Shown here: positions 50,013 through 57,423 of the stretch, piece by piece | Numbering within the stretch: the stretch's first letter is position 1 | Layout: each line of letters starts with the position of its first letter | Origin: Crocosphaera sp. UHCC 0190 | GTDB lineage: Bacteria > Cyanobacteriota > Cyanobacteriia > Cyanobacteriales > Microcystaceae | Length of the DNA: 64,000 nucleotides | Direction of reading: 5' to 3' | Assembly: GCF_034932065.1 (NCBI RefSeq) | Contig: NZ_JAYGHP010000001.1 | Coordinates: 558,001-622,000 of the forward strand | Notes under the pieces: model-generated | Told to the model about the DNA's origin: nothing | Database searches by the model: none | What the model saw: the letters and a program-made list of their open reading frames with translations, nothing else | Program-made: the position numbers and the translations under genes

Positions 50013-50323
50013 TATAATTCTCTGATTTTTATCGATTTAAGCTCCCCTGTTTCTGCATCTATTTCAATAACTTTATATTCTCGTTCTTTTGGGTTCAGTA
50101 AATTAGCTAAATTAGGAATACCTGTTTCCTTTTTTAGTGAATTTTTCTGCTTATCTATTGGTGAATCAAATAAATGGAAACCCAAGGTAATAAACCAAGA
50201 TTTTTTGTCTGATGATAGTTCGATTTCTTCTAATCTTATATCATCGATATAGCCAAAAAGGTCGATAATTTGATTCAAATGATTTTTCGCACTACTAACC
50301 GCTTGTCTAACATCTATAGTCAT
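50012..50323 (-). CDS. Small protein upstream of and coupled to the PIN gene, possible antitoxin, 103 aa
   Basis: I do not recognise a family. The product has an N-terminal helical part (DVRQAVSSAKNHLNQIIDLF), strands with aromatic residues (SWFITLGFHLFDSP), a basic Lys-rich loop and a C-terminal strand pair (YKVIEIDAETGELKSIKIRE) recalling a PepSY-like or AbrB-like small domain, without a clear match. AAGGA precedes the ATG. Its stop overlaps the PIN gene start. By analogy with two-gene toxin-antitoxin modules, it would be the antitoxin. Confidence 0.65.
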   Translation of the reverse strand: MTIDVRQAVSSAKNHLNQIIDLFGYIDDIRLEEIELSSDKKSWFITLGFHLFDSPIDKQKNSLKKETGIPNLANLLNPKEREYKVIEIDAETGELKSIKIREL

Positions 50324-50383
50324 TACTTCCTTACCTCCATAACCAGCCTACTATCTTATCATATAAATCAAGAAGCATAAATT

Positions 50384-50454
50384 AGGTGCGTTACATTTCA
50401 TTAACGCACCCTACAAGATCGGCGTTGCCGAAGGCACTGCGAAGCAGACCGCAC
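50384..50454. repeat. Repeat family R2 full copy
   Basis: GGTGCGTTACATTTCATTAACGCACC followed by CTACAAGATCGGCGTTGCCG and GAAGGCACTGCGAAGCAGAC CGCAC. It abuts the 3' end of the DUF4239 gene. The upstream flank (AAGCATAAATTA) is shared with the copy at 51580. Confidence 0.8.
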
Positions 50455-51231
50455 TTATTGTATACTTTTTAAAGTTTCTACAAGTACCTTATCGCCTGTG
50501 TCAATTCTTACCACTCCAAGTCGAGGATTTTCTAAATCAATAATGATATAAGTGATTCCAGATATAGTTAAGCAGAATATAACCATATACAATAACGGCC
50601 TCTTTTCATTGACGGACATATCTTGGCCAATCAAAAAAGCTGAAGCCAGGGCAAGAGTGAATAATAAAATGTAAACAATTATCGGTGGATGGGTACGGGT
50701 CGCTTGTAGCCGTTCATTGGCAATATCAATCACGTCATTGGTGGAGCTTAGAACCAGAGTAATGATTCCAGGGTTTTTATCTACTAGAACAGAAGCATTA
50801 GCAATTTCCCAGATTTGACCTTGTAATTTTAGACTTTGGCGGAAGTGAGTATTAGATAGCTCCCGATCTTTATAATATTCAAATACATTGATGCGAGATT
50901 GAACATACTCTCTGTAAAGTGGGCGCAACTTATCTTGAGCATCCTTTGGTAGTAAATCAAGCCTGAGGTAGGCAGTACCAATGGCGTTTGCCTCTTGTAA
51001 AACCAGCTTGACTCGATGCTCATAGCGGGATAACGTTCCCGTAAAAGTAAAAGCCAAAATTAAACCTAAAATAGCAAAAACAGAACTCTCAACTGCACCA
51101 GCACCTTCGGATTTGCTTTCTGGATACTTTTTTAGTCTGTGCTTACCCACCCTATAGCCAGCTTCAATGCTTCCAGCCATACCCAAGGAGAGTAATATTG
51201 TCGATATGAGTGCTACAGCTACAAATTCCAT
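50455..51231 (-). CDS. DUF4239 (bestrophin-like) membrane protein, 258 aa
   Basis: Membrane helices are seen at about residues 3-24, 48-66, 185-204 and 213-232. A soluble helical region in the middle contains LVLQEANAIGTAYLRLDLLP and LRPLYREYVQSRINVFEYY, typical of DUF4239. The family is widespread and distantly related to bestrophin-type channels; its role is not established. The gene starts in a stretch with pseudogene remains upstream and ends at an R2 repeat. Confidence 0.8.
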   Translation of the reverse strand: MEFVAVALISTILLSLGMAGSIEAGYRVGKHRLKKYPESKSEGAGAVESSVFAILGLILAFTFTGTLSRYEHRVKLVLQEANAIGTAYLRLDLLPKDAQDKLRPLYREYVQSRINVFEYYKDRELSNTHFRQSLKLQGQIWEIANASVLVDKNPGIITLVLSSTNDVIDIANERLQATRTHPPIIVYILLFTLALASAFLIGQDMSVNEKRPLLYMVIFCLTISGITYIIIDLENPRLGVVRIDTGDKVLVETLKSIQ

Positions 51232-51279
51232 AATTTATCAAAATAAATGATACTGATTGTAACTTAGATCTGGTCATAG

Positions 51280-51530
51280 CTAAGGATTACCGGAAAATGC
51301 ACTAATAACAAATCGAATCACTGTTCCTATAACTGCCGTTCCCAAAATTCCAATTAATGTCCAAATTTGTGCTTTACTAAATCCTTTAAAGCGTCATTGC
51401 GTAAGTCCTGTTTAAGTTCTTCGACATCTTCTTTTAAGGTATTAACATCAGATTCTAATTGAGCTTGTCCTATCTTCAAATCGGTAACATCTTTATGAAG
51501 ATTATCTAACTTTTGATTAATTTGTCCTGA
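51280..51530 (-). pseudogene. Decayed duplicate of the 99-aa coiled-coil membrane protein gene at 52431
   Basis: The DNA is highly similar to 52433-52660: the C-terminal membrane segment region (ACTGTTCCTATAACTGCCGT, ATTCC/ATTAATGTCCAAATTTG) is nearly identical, and the frame ends A-F-S-G-N-P-stop versus A-F-P-S-N-P-stop. A 20-bp-scale insertion with a frameshift near 51395 and loss of the N-terminus disable it. Confidence 0.75.
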
Positions 51531-51579
51531 TTATTTATTAGTATTTTATTATATAAATGAATCAATAAGCATAAATTAG

Positions 51580-51617
51580 GTGCGTTACATTTCATTAACA
51601 CACCCTACAAGATCGGC
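51580..51617. repeat. Repeat family R2 copy (short)
   Basis: GGTGCGTTACATTTCATTAACACACC then CTACAAGATCGGC. One stem position differs from the 50384 copy, and the long tail is missing. The preceding AAGCATAAATTA is shared with that copy, so the repeat unit is longer than the palindrome. Confidence 0.75.
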
Positions 51618-51668
51618 TATTTTATCCTTATCCGTCTTTGAATCAATCAGAGTTGGTACGTTACATAA

Positions 51669-52361
51669 TTACTGATTCTTGGGATTTTTCTTGTCAATTA
51701 TTCCATCCCATCTTTGTTGTACTTGTTTATCTGAGAACCACCACCCGCAGAACCCCATCCCGCAAATAAAAATTAGGTACAATACAAAGATCACAACGGT
51801 TATAGCCTCACCCCATTTAGTTCCTTCATCCCATGGAAGTGATATATCATTCAAAAAACAGAACAAAAAAGATAATAGTCCTAAAACAAGAAATACAATA
51901 CTTACTAATCTCGTTTGGCTTATGTAAGGATTATCTTTTGTATACTTTTTGTAATCAACCTCCCAATAAGACCAACCTCTTGTTCGCAAATAAGCTGCCA
52001 ATGTAGCGAGCAAATTTTTTAATTGTTGTGACCACAAGAACAAGATAAAAAGTATAGTTAGCAACAAGGATTCTAGTAAGAAGTGTACAGACCTAACATC
52101 TTTTGTCCCTGACAGTGGTGAATCTGCTTTAATGATCCAGCTTGTGACAACACCGAATATAGTTAAACCAGCAGTAGTAATTAGAAATTGCTGATTACGA
52201 AGTTGGCGCATTTCAGCCTGTATATGATTGACATCTCTCTTGACAATTTCTAGGTCTATTTCATCTTGTATTGTATTCATATCCATACCACTTTGTTTTA
52301 GTTTAGGAATTTCATAGAATGTAAGTTGTTGATCTTTTCTCCAATTACGGTTTGATGTCAT
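51669..52361 (-). CDS. Multi-pass membrane protein of unknown function, 230 aa
   Basis: A charged N-terminal region with a short coiled coil (EIDLEIVKRDVNHIQAEMRQ) is followed by four hydrophobic segments at about residues 58-77, 90-112, 152-172 and 186-208. A Trp-rich stretch (RTRGWSYWEVDYKKY) joins the second and third. The C-terminus is polar and basic. I recognise no family. The context of decayed genes and repeats suggests an accessory gene. Confidence 0.65.
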   Translation of the reverse strand: MTSNRNWRKDQQLTFYEIPKLKQSGMDMNTIQDEIDLEIVKRDVNHIQAEMRQLRNQQFLITTAGLTIFGVVTSWIIKADSPLSGTKDVRSVHFLLESLLLTILFILFLWSQQLKNLLATLAAYLRTRGWSYWEVDYKKYTKDNPYISQTRLVSIVFLVLGLLSFLFCFLNDISLPWDEGTKWGEAITVVIFVLYLIFICGMGFCGWWFSDKQVQQRWDGIIDKKNPKNQ

Positions 52362-52380
52362 TATTAAAGCTAATCTATTT

Positions 52381-52421
52381 TAAATCAGCGATCGCCCCTC
52401 TTGCCATTTGTGCGATCGCCT
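52381..52421 (-). pseudogene. Detached duplicate of the chlD 3' end
   Basis: TAAATCAGCGATCGCCCCTC and the following bases match the end of chlD (53044-53084) at all but about 4 of 41 positions. Both would encode [16 protein letters not shown] C-termini ending in a stop. The copy has no chlD sequence upstream. It shows that the interval 52430-53037 arrived through a rearrangement that duplicated this end. Confidence 0.65.
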
Positions 52422-52430
52422 TTTCAAAAG

Positions 52431-52730
52431 TCAAGGATTACTTGGAAATGCAGTAATAACAAAGCGAATCACTGTTCCTATAACTGCCGTTCCCAAAATT
52501 CCGATTAATGTCCAAATTTGCGCTTTACTAGAACCCTTAATTTCTTTGACATCTTCTTTTAAGGTACTCACATCAGATTCTAATCGAGCTTGTGCTACCT
52601 CTATTTTAGTAAGTCTCTCTGCTATTTTTTCTAGTTTCTGATTCGTCTCCTTGCGAAAGTCGTTAAGATTTCCATCAATACGATCTAGAATTTTACTCAG
52701 GTCTGTCGTAACGGTAATTGGTTCGCTCAT
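52431..52730 (-). CDS. Small coiled-coil protein with C-terminal membrane anchor, 99 aa
   Basis: Heptad-rich helices (LSKILDRIDGNLNDFRKETN to about residue 70, LEKIAERLTKIEVAQARLES) are followed by one hydrophobic segment (about 72-92, IWTLIGILGTAVIGTVIRFV). Tail-anchored coiled-coil proteins of this form are frequent in cyanobacteria and have no assigned function. A decayed duplicate lies 1.2 kb away at 51280. Confidence 0.75.
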   Translation of the reverse strand: MSEPITVTTDLSKILDRIDGNLNDFRKETNQKLEKIAERLTKIEVAQARLESDVSTLKEDVKEIKGSSKAQIWTLIGILGTAVIGTVIRFVITAFPSNP

Positions 52731-52795
52731 GGGTTAAACTCATAAAAGTTTTATCTACCTTCTAGGTATTATTTTAACTTTCTTCCGTAAGAAGT

Positions 52796-53017
52796 CCCCC
52801 GATTTATCGGAGGGATGAATCATGGGCAAGATTTGTGTATAATGAAACAAATGCTGAAATACGAGAACTAACGGCAAAAACCAAGCCAAAAAAATTCTGG
52901 TATTGTACTCCTTGGGACACAGGGAGTCTGCCTGTGGACGCTGTGTAAGACCAAAACTAAGATGGCTTAGTAGCGGCAGCGGCGGTTGAATCAGGAAGCC
53001 CCCGATTTATCGGTGGG
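52796..53017. mobile_element. IS200/IS605-type (TnpB) remnant or derived MITE
   Basis: Two nearly identical subterminal hairpins, CCCCCGATTTATCGGAGGG (52796-52814) and CCCCCGATTTATCGGTGGG (52999-53017), bound the segment. In the + frame the right part reads VAAAAVESGSPRFIGG, the usual C-terminal tail of cyanobacterial TnpB read through the right-end hairpin, preceded by DTGSLPVDAV. Upstream codons hold stops, so only the tnpB 3' end is left. It ends about 20 bp from the chlD stop. Confidence 0.65.
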
Positions 53018-53037
53018 TATGTCACACCTAATTATCT

Positions 53038-55053
53038 CTATCTTAAATCAGCGATCGCGCCTCTTGCCATCTGAGCGATCGCCTGATCAGTCGCCCTTGG
53101 TAACTGATAATAAGTCCCTCCTGCGGTTTGGGCCAACTCCTTGCCAAACCCCGTAGAAACAAATTTTTTCTCTGTATCTATCACCAATAATTTAATACCT
53201 AAAGCCCGAATTTTTTTGGCAATATCTAATAGTTCGCCCTTAATATCTGGCTTTTCTCCTTCGGGTGTAGGTTCCCCTAAAGAACGAGATAAAGAAATAT
53301 TCCCCCGTCCATCCGTAATAGCGACGATCACCACCTGACCAATATCCCCCGACATCTTGGCATTCACCCCCACATGAACCGCTTGGGTTAACCCGTGTGC
53401 CAACGGTGAACCACCCCCACAAGGCAAGGTTTCTAAGCGTCTGCGGGCTAAAGATATAGAACGGGTAGGTGGTAACAAAACGTCTGCTTGTTCCCCTCTG
53501 AAGGGTATTAATGCCACCTGGTCGCGGTTTTCATAGGCTTCTGTCAATAAACGCATCACTGCACCCTTAGCAGACTGCATCCGGTTTAAGGCCATAGACC
53601 CCGAAGCATCCACCACAAAGACGATTAAAGCCCCTGCTTTGCGTGCTAAACGCTTAGAACGGATGTCACCCTGTTCTACGATAACATTACGTCCAGGATG
53701 CCTTAAACGTCGGGCTTTTTGATAGGGGGCGGCGGCCCGTAACGTCGCATCAACCGCAATACGTTTGCTTTTGCCTTTGGGTATCATCGGTTTAATGTAG
53801 CGTCCCCGATCTTCTGAAAAGATTAGACTACGACTGCCTGACTTACCCTGATTTTGAGCCATTTGGGCAAAATAAAGCACACTGGGGTCTAATATAACCC
53901 CTTCAATATCAAATACAAATTCTTCGGGAATACCTGGGGGTTCTTGTTCCGGTTCTTCCTTGTCTTCTTCTTCTTCCTGTTCCTCTTGGTCTTGGTTAGA
54001 CTCATCTTGAGGTTGTTGGGGTGGGGGAGGAGGAGGGGGTTGGGGTGCATCTTCTGGAGGGGGTTGCATCATGGTAGAACGGGGAACTATCACCAGTTCT
54101 ACAGCCCTTCTCAGGTCGTCTGGGGTGATAATATTACGTCCATCTAAGGCAGCAGAAGCTTTAGCGACTCTGACAGCGAAAATTTCGGCCCGATGTCCTT
54201 CTACTCCTCCTCTGAGTGCTTCTTCGACTAAATATTGAATCTGATCATGGGTAATAGTAACTTCTTTTAACCATTCTCTGGCTAAAATGATCTGAGTCTT
54301 AATATCGTCTATTTCGTCGTTATATTGACTCAGAAATGCTTGAGGAGAGTTAGCATAGTCAATAGCTTGGTTAACTGCGTTTACCCGTTGATCGAGTGCC
54401 AATACACCATCCGCAGAAAGGGCGATCGCAATACGATCTAATAAATGCCGTCTTAATGGCCCTTCTTCGGGGTTATAAGTAGCAATTAAAATAGGTTTAC
54501 AGGGATGTTGAAAACTGATCCCTTCCCGTTCTATTTGGTTGCGTCCATCGGTCAAAACGCTTAACAGTTGGTTGGAAATTTGCTCATCTAATAAGTTTAC
54601 TTCATCTACATATAATACGCCTCGATTTGCCTGTGCTAATAACCCTGGTTGAAAAATAGCTTCTCCCTGTTTAACCGACTCCTCTACATCTACGGAACCT
54701 AATAATCTATCTTCTGTTACTCCGATGGGAACTTGTATGAAGGGGGCCGGGACTATTTCTGTGAGAATATCTTCGGGGCGAATATTTATGTATTGTTCTT
54801 GAGTGTTGTCGTCCCATTCATTGGGAATATTGCGATCGCAGTTAAAGGGATTATCTTGTATTCTTTCAATAGGGGGCAAAAGGGCGTGTATTCCCCTAGC
54901 TAAGACGGATTTTGCCGTTCCCCGTCTGCCAGCAATGACTACTCCCCCTAAACCTGGGTCTACTGCTGCTAATAATAAGGCTAATTTAATGGCTTCTTGT
55001 CCGACAACGGCAGTTAAGGGAAAATTGATAGGGGTGAGGGTAGGAGTAGGCAT
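53038..55053 (-). CDS. chlD: Magnesium chelatase subunit D (ChlD), 671 aa
   Basis: ChlD works with ChlI and ChlH to insert Mg into protoporphyrin IX, the first chlorophyll-specific step. It has an AAA+ domain (about 1-335; [54 protein letters not shown]), an acidic/proline-rich linker (about 338-385) and a C-terminal VWA domain (about 470-665) with the MIDAS motif DASGSM. Length matches the family. The 3' end is bordered by the IS605-type remnant, but the reading frame appears intact. Confidence 0.97.
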   Translation of the reverse strand: MPTPTLTPINFPLTAVVGQEAIKLALLLAAVDPGLGGVVIAGRRGTAKSVLARGIHALLPPIERIQDNPFNCDRNIPNEWDDNTQEQYINIRPEDILTEIVPAPFIQVPIGVTEDRLLGSVDVEESVKQGEAIFQPGLLAQANRGVLYVDEVNLLDEQISNQLLSVLTDGRNQIEREGISFQHPCKPILIATYNPEEGPLRRHLLDRIAIALSADGVLALDQRVNAVNQAIDYANSPQAFLSQYNDEIDDIKTQIILAREWLKEVTITHDQIQYLVEEALRGGVEGHRAEIFAVRVAKASAALDGRNIITPDDLRRAVELVIVPRSTMMQPPPEDAPQPPPPPPPQQPQDESNQDQEEQEEEEDKEEPEQEPPGIPEEFVFDIEGVILDPSVLYFAQMAQNQGKSGSRSLIFSEDRGRYIKPMIPKGKSKRIAVDATLRAAAPYQKARRLRHPGRNVIVEQGDIRSKRLARKAGALIVFVVDASGSMALNRMQSAKGAVMRLLTEAYENRDQVALIPFRGEQADVLLPPTRSISLARRRLETLPCGGGSPLAHGLTQAVHVGVNAKMSGDIGQVVIVAITDGRGNISLSRSLGEPTPEGEKPDIKGELLDIAKKIRALGIKLLVIDTEKKFVSTGFGKELAQTAGGTYYQLPRATDQAIAQMARGAIADLR

Positions 55054-55157
55054 TCGAGAAAATTTTTAACTATTAATGCCAATGTATCACGAACCTTGAC
55101 GGTAAATATACTGTGTGTAGGGGTTTAATACCATTAAACCTTTGGTCAATTTTATAT

Positions 55158-55273
55158 AACCTGTTATAACCTGTTATACATATTCGCATTTAAACTATAG
55201 CACTAGGGTTTTTATTAGGCGATCGCAGCAACATCGCAACAGTTATTTTTCTAACCTGTTATAATATGTTATA
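55158..55273 (+). promoter_or_regulatory. Candidate promoter/operator of the vapBC-like pair
   Basis: Two similar sites occur: AACCTGTTATAACCTGTTATA (55158-55178) and AACCTGTTATAATATGTTATA (55253-55273). Each has two direct half-units of about 11 bp. The second contains a TATAAT (55260-55265) 26 bp before the antitoxin start. This fits autoregulation by a ribbon-helix-helix antitoxin binding repeated half-sites. Confidence 0.55.
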
Positions 55274-55290
55274 AATTTGGCGATGTAACC

Positions 55291-55527
55291 ATGAACTTTA
55301 ATATCTATATCGAAGATGAACTAGGGGAGAAATTGCAGCAAGTCTGTCAAGTGACGGGAAAAAAGCGAAATGCCATCATTCGTGAGGCATTGGTATCCTG
55401 GTTATCTCAACATCAATCACCAACTTGGCCGAAATCCATTCAAAATTTTGAAGGAGATAAGAATATCATTCCCTTTGAATCATATCGCTCCGAATTACTC
55501 CCCCCAACAGAAGAAGACTTAATCTAA
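55291..55527 (+). CDS. Ribbon-helix-helix antitoxin (VapB/CopG-like), 78 aa
   Basis: The N-terminal strand and two helices (FNIYIEDELGEKLQQVCQVT, GKKRNAIIREALVSWLSQHQ, about 1-45) form an RHH DNA-binding fold. The C-terminal part (about 46-78) should wrap around the toxin. Its stop overlaps the toxin ATG (TAATG), the usual coupled order. Repeated operator-like sites lie directly upstream. Confidence 0.85.
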   Translation: MNFNIYIEDELGEKLQQVCQVTGKKRNAIIREALVSWLSQHQSPTWPKSIQNFEGDKNIIPFESYRSELLPPTEEDLI

Positions 55528-55928
55528 TGACTTATCTGTTAGATACTTGTACCGTAAGCGACTTTGCGAAAGGAGAACGTAACACATTGCGACATATCAA
55601 GTTAATGACTCCCAGTGATATCTTTATTTCTTCCATTACATTGATGGAAATTCACTATGGAATGCTCCTTAATCCAGACAGTAACCAGAAAATTCGTTAT
55701 GTGATAGAAGATTTTCTAGATGTTATCACGATTTCACCCTTTACTGAGACTGAAGCCACCGAAGCAGGCAAAATTCGCAGTATCTTGAAAGCGCAGGGTT
55801 CTCCTATTAGTGCTTATAATTTGTTGATTGCAGCAACAGCCAAAGTTCATTATCTGACGATTGTTACCTCGAATGTTAAAGAATTTGAGCGAGTGCCAGA
55901 CTTAAGGGTTATTAACTGGAGAGGATGA
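55527..55928 (+). CDS. VapC-type PIN-domain toxin, 133 aa
   Basis: PIN RNase family with Asp6 in YLLDTCTVSDF, Glu41 in SSITLMEIHYG and the C-terminal IVTSNVKEFERVPDLRVINW. The third acidic residue, normally Asp in an SAYDLLIAA-type motif, is Asn98 here (ISAYNLLIAATA). The residue is likely a metal ligand, so activity may be weak or lost. Length and position after the RHH gene are normal for VapBC. Confidence 0.88.
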   Translation: MTYLLDTCTVSDFAKGERNTLRHIKLMTPSDIFISSITLMEIHYGMLLNPDSNQKIRYVIEDFLDVITISPFTETEATEAGKIRSILKAQGSPISAYNLLIAATAKVHYLTIVTSNVKEFERVPDLRVINWRG

Positions 55929-55966
55929 TACTACAATAAACATGAAATTTTAAGTTTAAGGTACTT

Positions 55967-56743
55967 ATGACTCAATTGAAAGCGTTGATTTTTGATGTGG
56001 ATGGAACTCTTGCAGAAACGGAAAGAGATGGCCACCGTGTTGCTTTTAATCGTGCTTTTTCTGAGGCCGGTTTAGATTGGAACTGGTCGATTGATATCTA
56101 TGGTGAATTATTAGAAATTTCGGGGGGAAAAGAAAGAATTAATTATTATTTACAACAATATTTTTCTGATGTAAATGAAGATTTATATAAATTAATCCCC
56201 CAATTGCATCAAGCAAAAACTCATCATTATCTTGAATTATTATCATCAGGAGAAATTGAGTTAAGGTTAGGGGTTAAAAGATTAATTGAAGAATCTTATA
56301 ATAAAGGAATTAGACTAGCGATCGCAACAACTAGCGCGTTACCTAATGCTTTAGCTTTGTTAGAAAAACACCTTAATCCTGATTGGTTTGAAGTCATTGC
56401 TGCGGGAGATATTGTTACTAATAAAAAACCATCGCCTGAGATTTATAATTATGTTTTAGATAAGCTCAATTTAGAATCTGATGACTGTTTAGTGTTTGAA
56501 GACTCTTATCAGGGTTTACAAGCTGCTTCTCAAGCTAATTTAACAACAGTCATTACTGTTAATAATTATACTAAACATCAGGATTTTTCCCAAGCTACTC
56601 TAGTATTAGAACATTTAGGGGAAGCAGACCAACCTTTTACCGTGATTCAGGGAGATGTGGCAGAAAAGCAATATTTTGATCTAGAATTAGCTCATGACTT
56701 ATTAAATTTAGGTGGGCATTGCCCACCCTACAAATGGGATTAA
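55967..56743 (+). CDS. HAD-superfamily hydrolase (CbbY-like), 258 aa
   Basis: HAD motif I is FDVDGTLAETE with nucleophile Asp10 and acid/base Asp12; motif II is IATTSALPN, motif III Lys is in TNKKPSPEIYNY, and motif IV is CLVFEDSYQGLQAA. CbbY proteins dephosphorylate sugar bisphosphates such as xylulose bisphosphate in photosynthetic organisms. The last ten residues (GGHCPPYKWD) are encoded by an R1 repeat, so the native C-terminus has been replaced or extended. It is 38 bp after the toxin gene. Confidence 0.88.
   Translation: MTQLKALIFDVDGTLAETERDGHRVAFNRAFSEAGLDWNWSIDIYGELLEISGGKERINYYLQQYFSDVNEDLYKLIPQLHQAKTHHYLELLSSGEIELRLGVKRLIEESYNKGIRLAIATTSALPNALALLEKHLNPDWFEVIAAGDIVTNKKPSPEIYNYVLDKLNLESDDCLVFEDSYQGLQAASQANLTTVITVNNYTKHQDFSQATLVLEHLGEADQPFTVIQGDVAEKQYFDLELAHDLLNLGGHCPPYKWD
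56711..56732. repeat. Repeat family R1 copy inside the HAD gene 3' end
   Basis: GGTGGGCATTGCCCACCC plus TACA lies inside the reading frame and provides the final codons and, soon after, the stop of the HAD gene. Confidence 0.75.
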
Positions 56744-56770
56744 AAATTAACATATTTAGGAGTTGTTAAC

Positions 56771-57382
56771 ATGGGGTTTTATTCTAATTTTATTTTTCCT
56801 TGGGGAATTGAATGGATGATGTCTCAATCTCCCTTTCCTGAGTATCGCCAAGAATTATTAAAAGATGTTTCAGGAGATGTTTTAGAAATTGGCTTTGGTA
56901 CAGGTTTAAATCTTGCTTATTATCCTGAAACTGTTAAAAAATTAACTGTTATTGATCCAAATTCAGGTATGAATAGATTTGCTAAAAAGCGTCTTGAAAC
57001 TTCTCAAATTCCTGTTGAGAGTAAAGTATTAGGGGGTGAAAATTTGCCGATGGATAGTGAGAGTTTTGATACGGTAGTTAGTACCTGGACATTGTGTAGT
57101 ATTCCCAATGTTGATCAAGCATTATCAGAAATTTATCGCGTCCTAAAACCAGGAGGAAAGTTCTATTTTATTGAACATGGGTTAAGTCGTGATCCTAATA
57201 TTCAAGTTTGGCAAAATAGACTAACTCCTCTACAAAAAGTCATGGCTGATGGTTGTCATTTGAATCGAGATATCAAACAATTAGTTGAAACTTATTTTAA
57301 TCAGGTAATTGTAGAAGAATTTTATTGCTTAGATTTTCCGAAGCTTTCAGGGTATATGTATCGAGGTGTTGCAACTAAATAA
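56771..57382 (+). CDS. SAM-dependent class I methyltransferase, 203 aa
   Basis: Motif I is VLEIGFGTGLNLAYYP (about 37-52), followed by LTVIDPNSGMNRFAKKRL, ENLPMDSESFDTVVSTWTLC (motif II) and the IYRVLKPGGKFYFIEHG block, as in Methyltransf_11/UbiE-like enzymes. CxxC-like motifs are absent. The substrate is not clear; similar proteins are often annotated as ubiquinone/menaquinone-type or phospholipid methyltransferases. An AGGAG lies 12 bp before the ATG. It starts 27 bp after the HAD gene and is probably in the same transcript. Confidence 0.88.
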   Translation: MGFYSNFIFPWGIEWMMSQSPFPEYRQELLKDVSGDVLEIGFGTGLNLAYYPETVKKLTVIDPNSGMNRFAKKRLETSQIPVESKVLGGENLPMDSESFDTVVSTWTLCSIPNVDQALSEIYRVLKPGGKFYFIEHGLSRDPNIQVWQNRLTPLQKVMADGCHLNRDIKQLVETYFNQVIVEEFYCLDFPKLSGYMYRGVATK

Positions 57383-57423
57383 ATTTTGGTAAGATTAAGA
57401 ATGATCAGAAATCATTAGGATTA

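Noticed and set aside
53944..54147. A + strand frame over the chlD linker that would encode a Phe/Leu-rich peptide
   Set aside because: It is antisense to the acidic/proline-rich linker of chlD; the composition is the mirror of that low-complexity segment and no ribosome-binding site is present.
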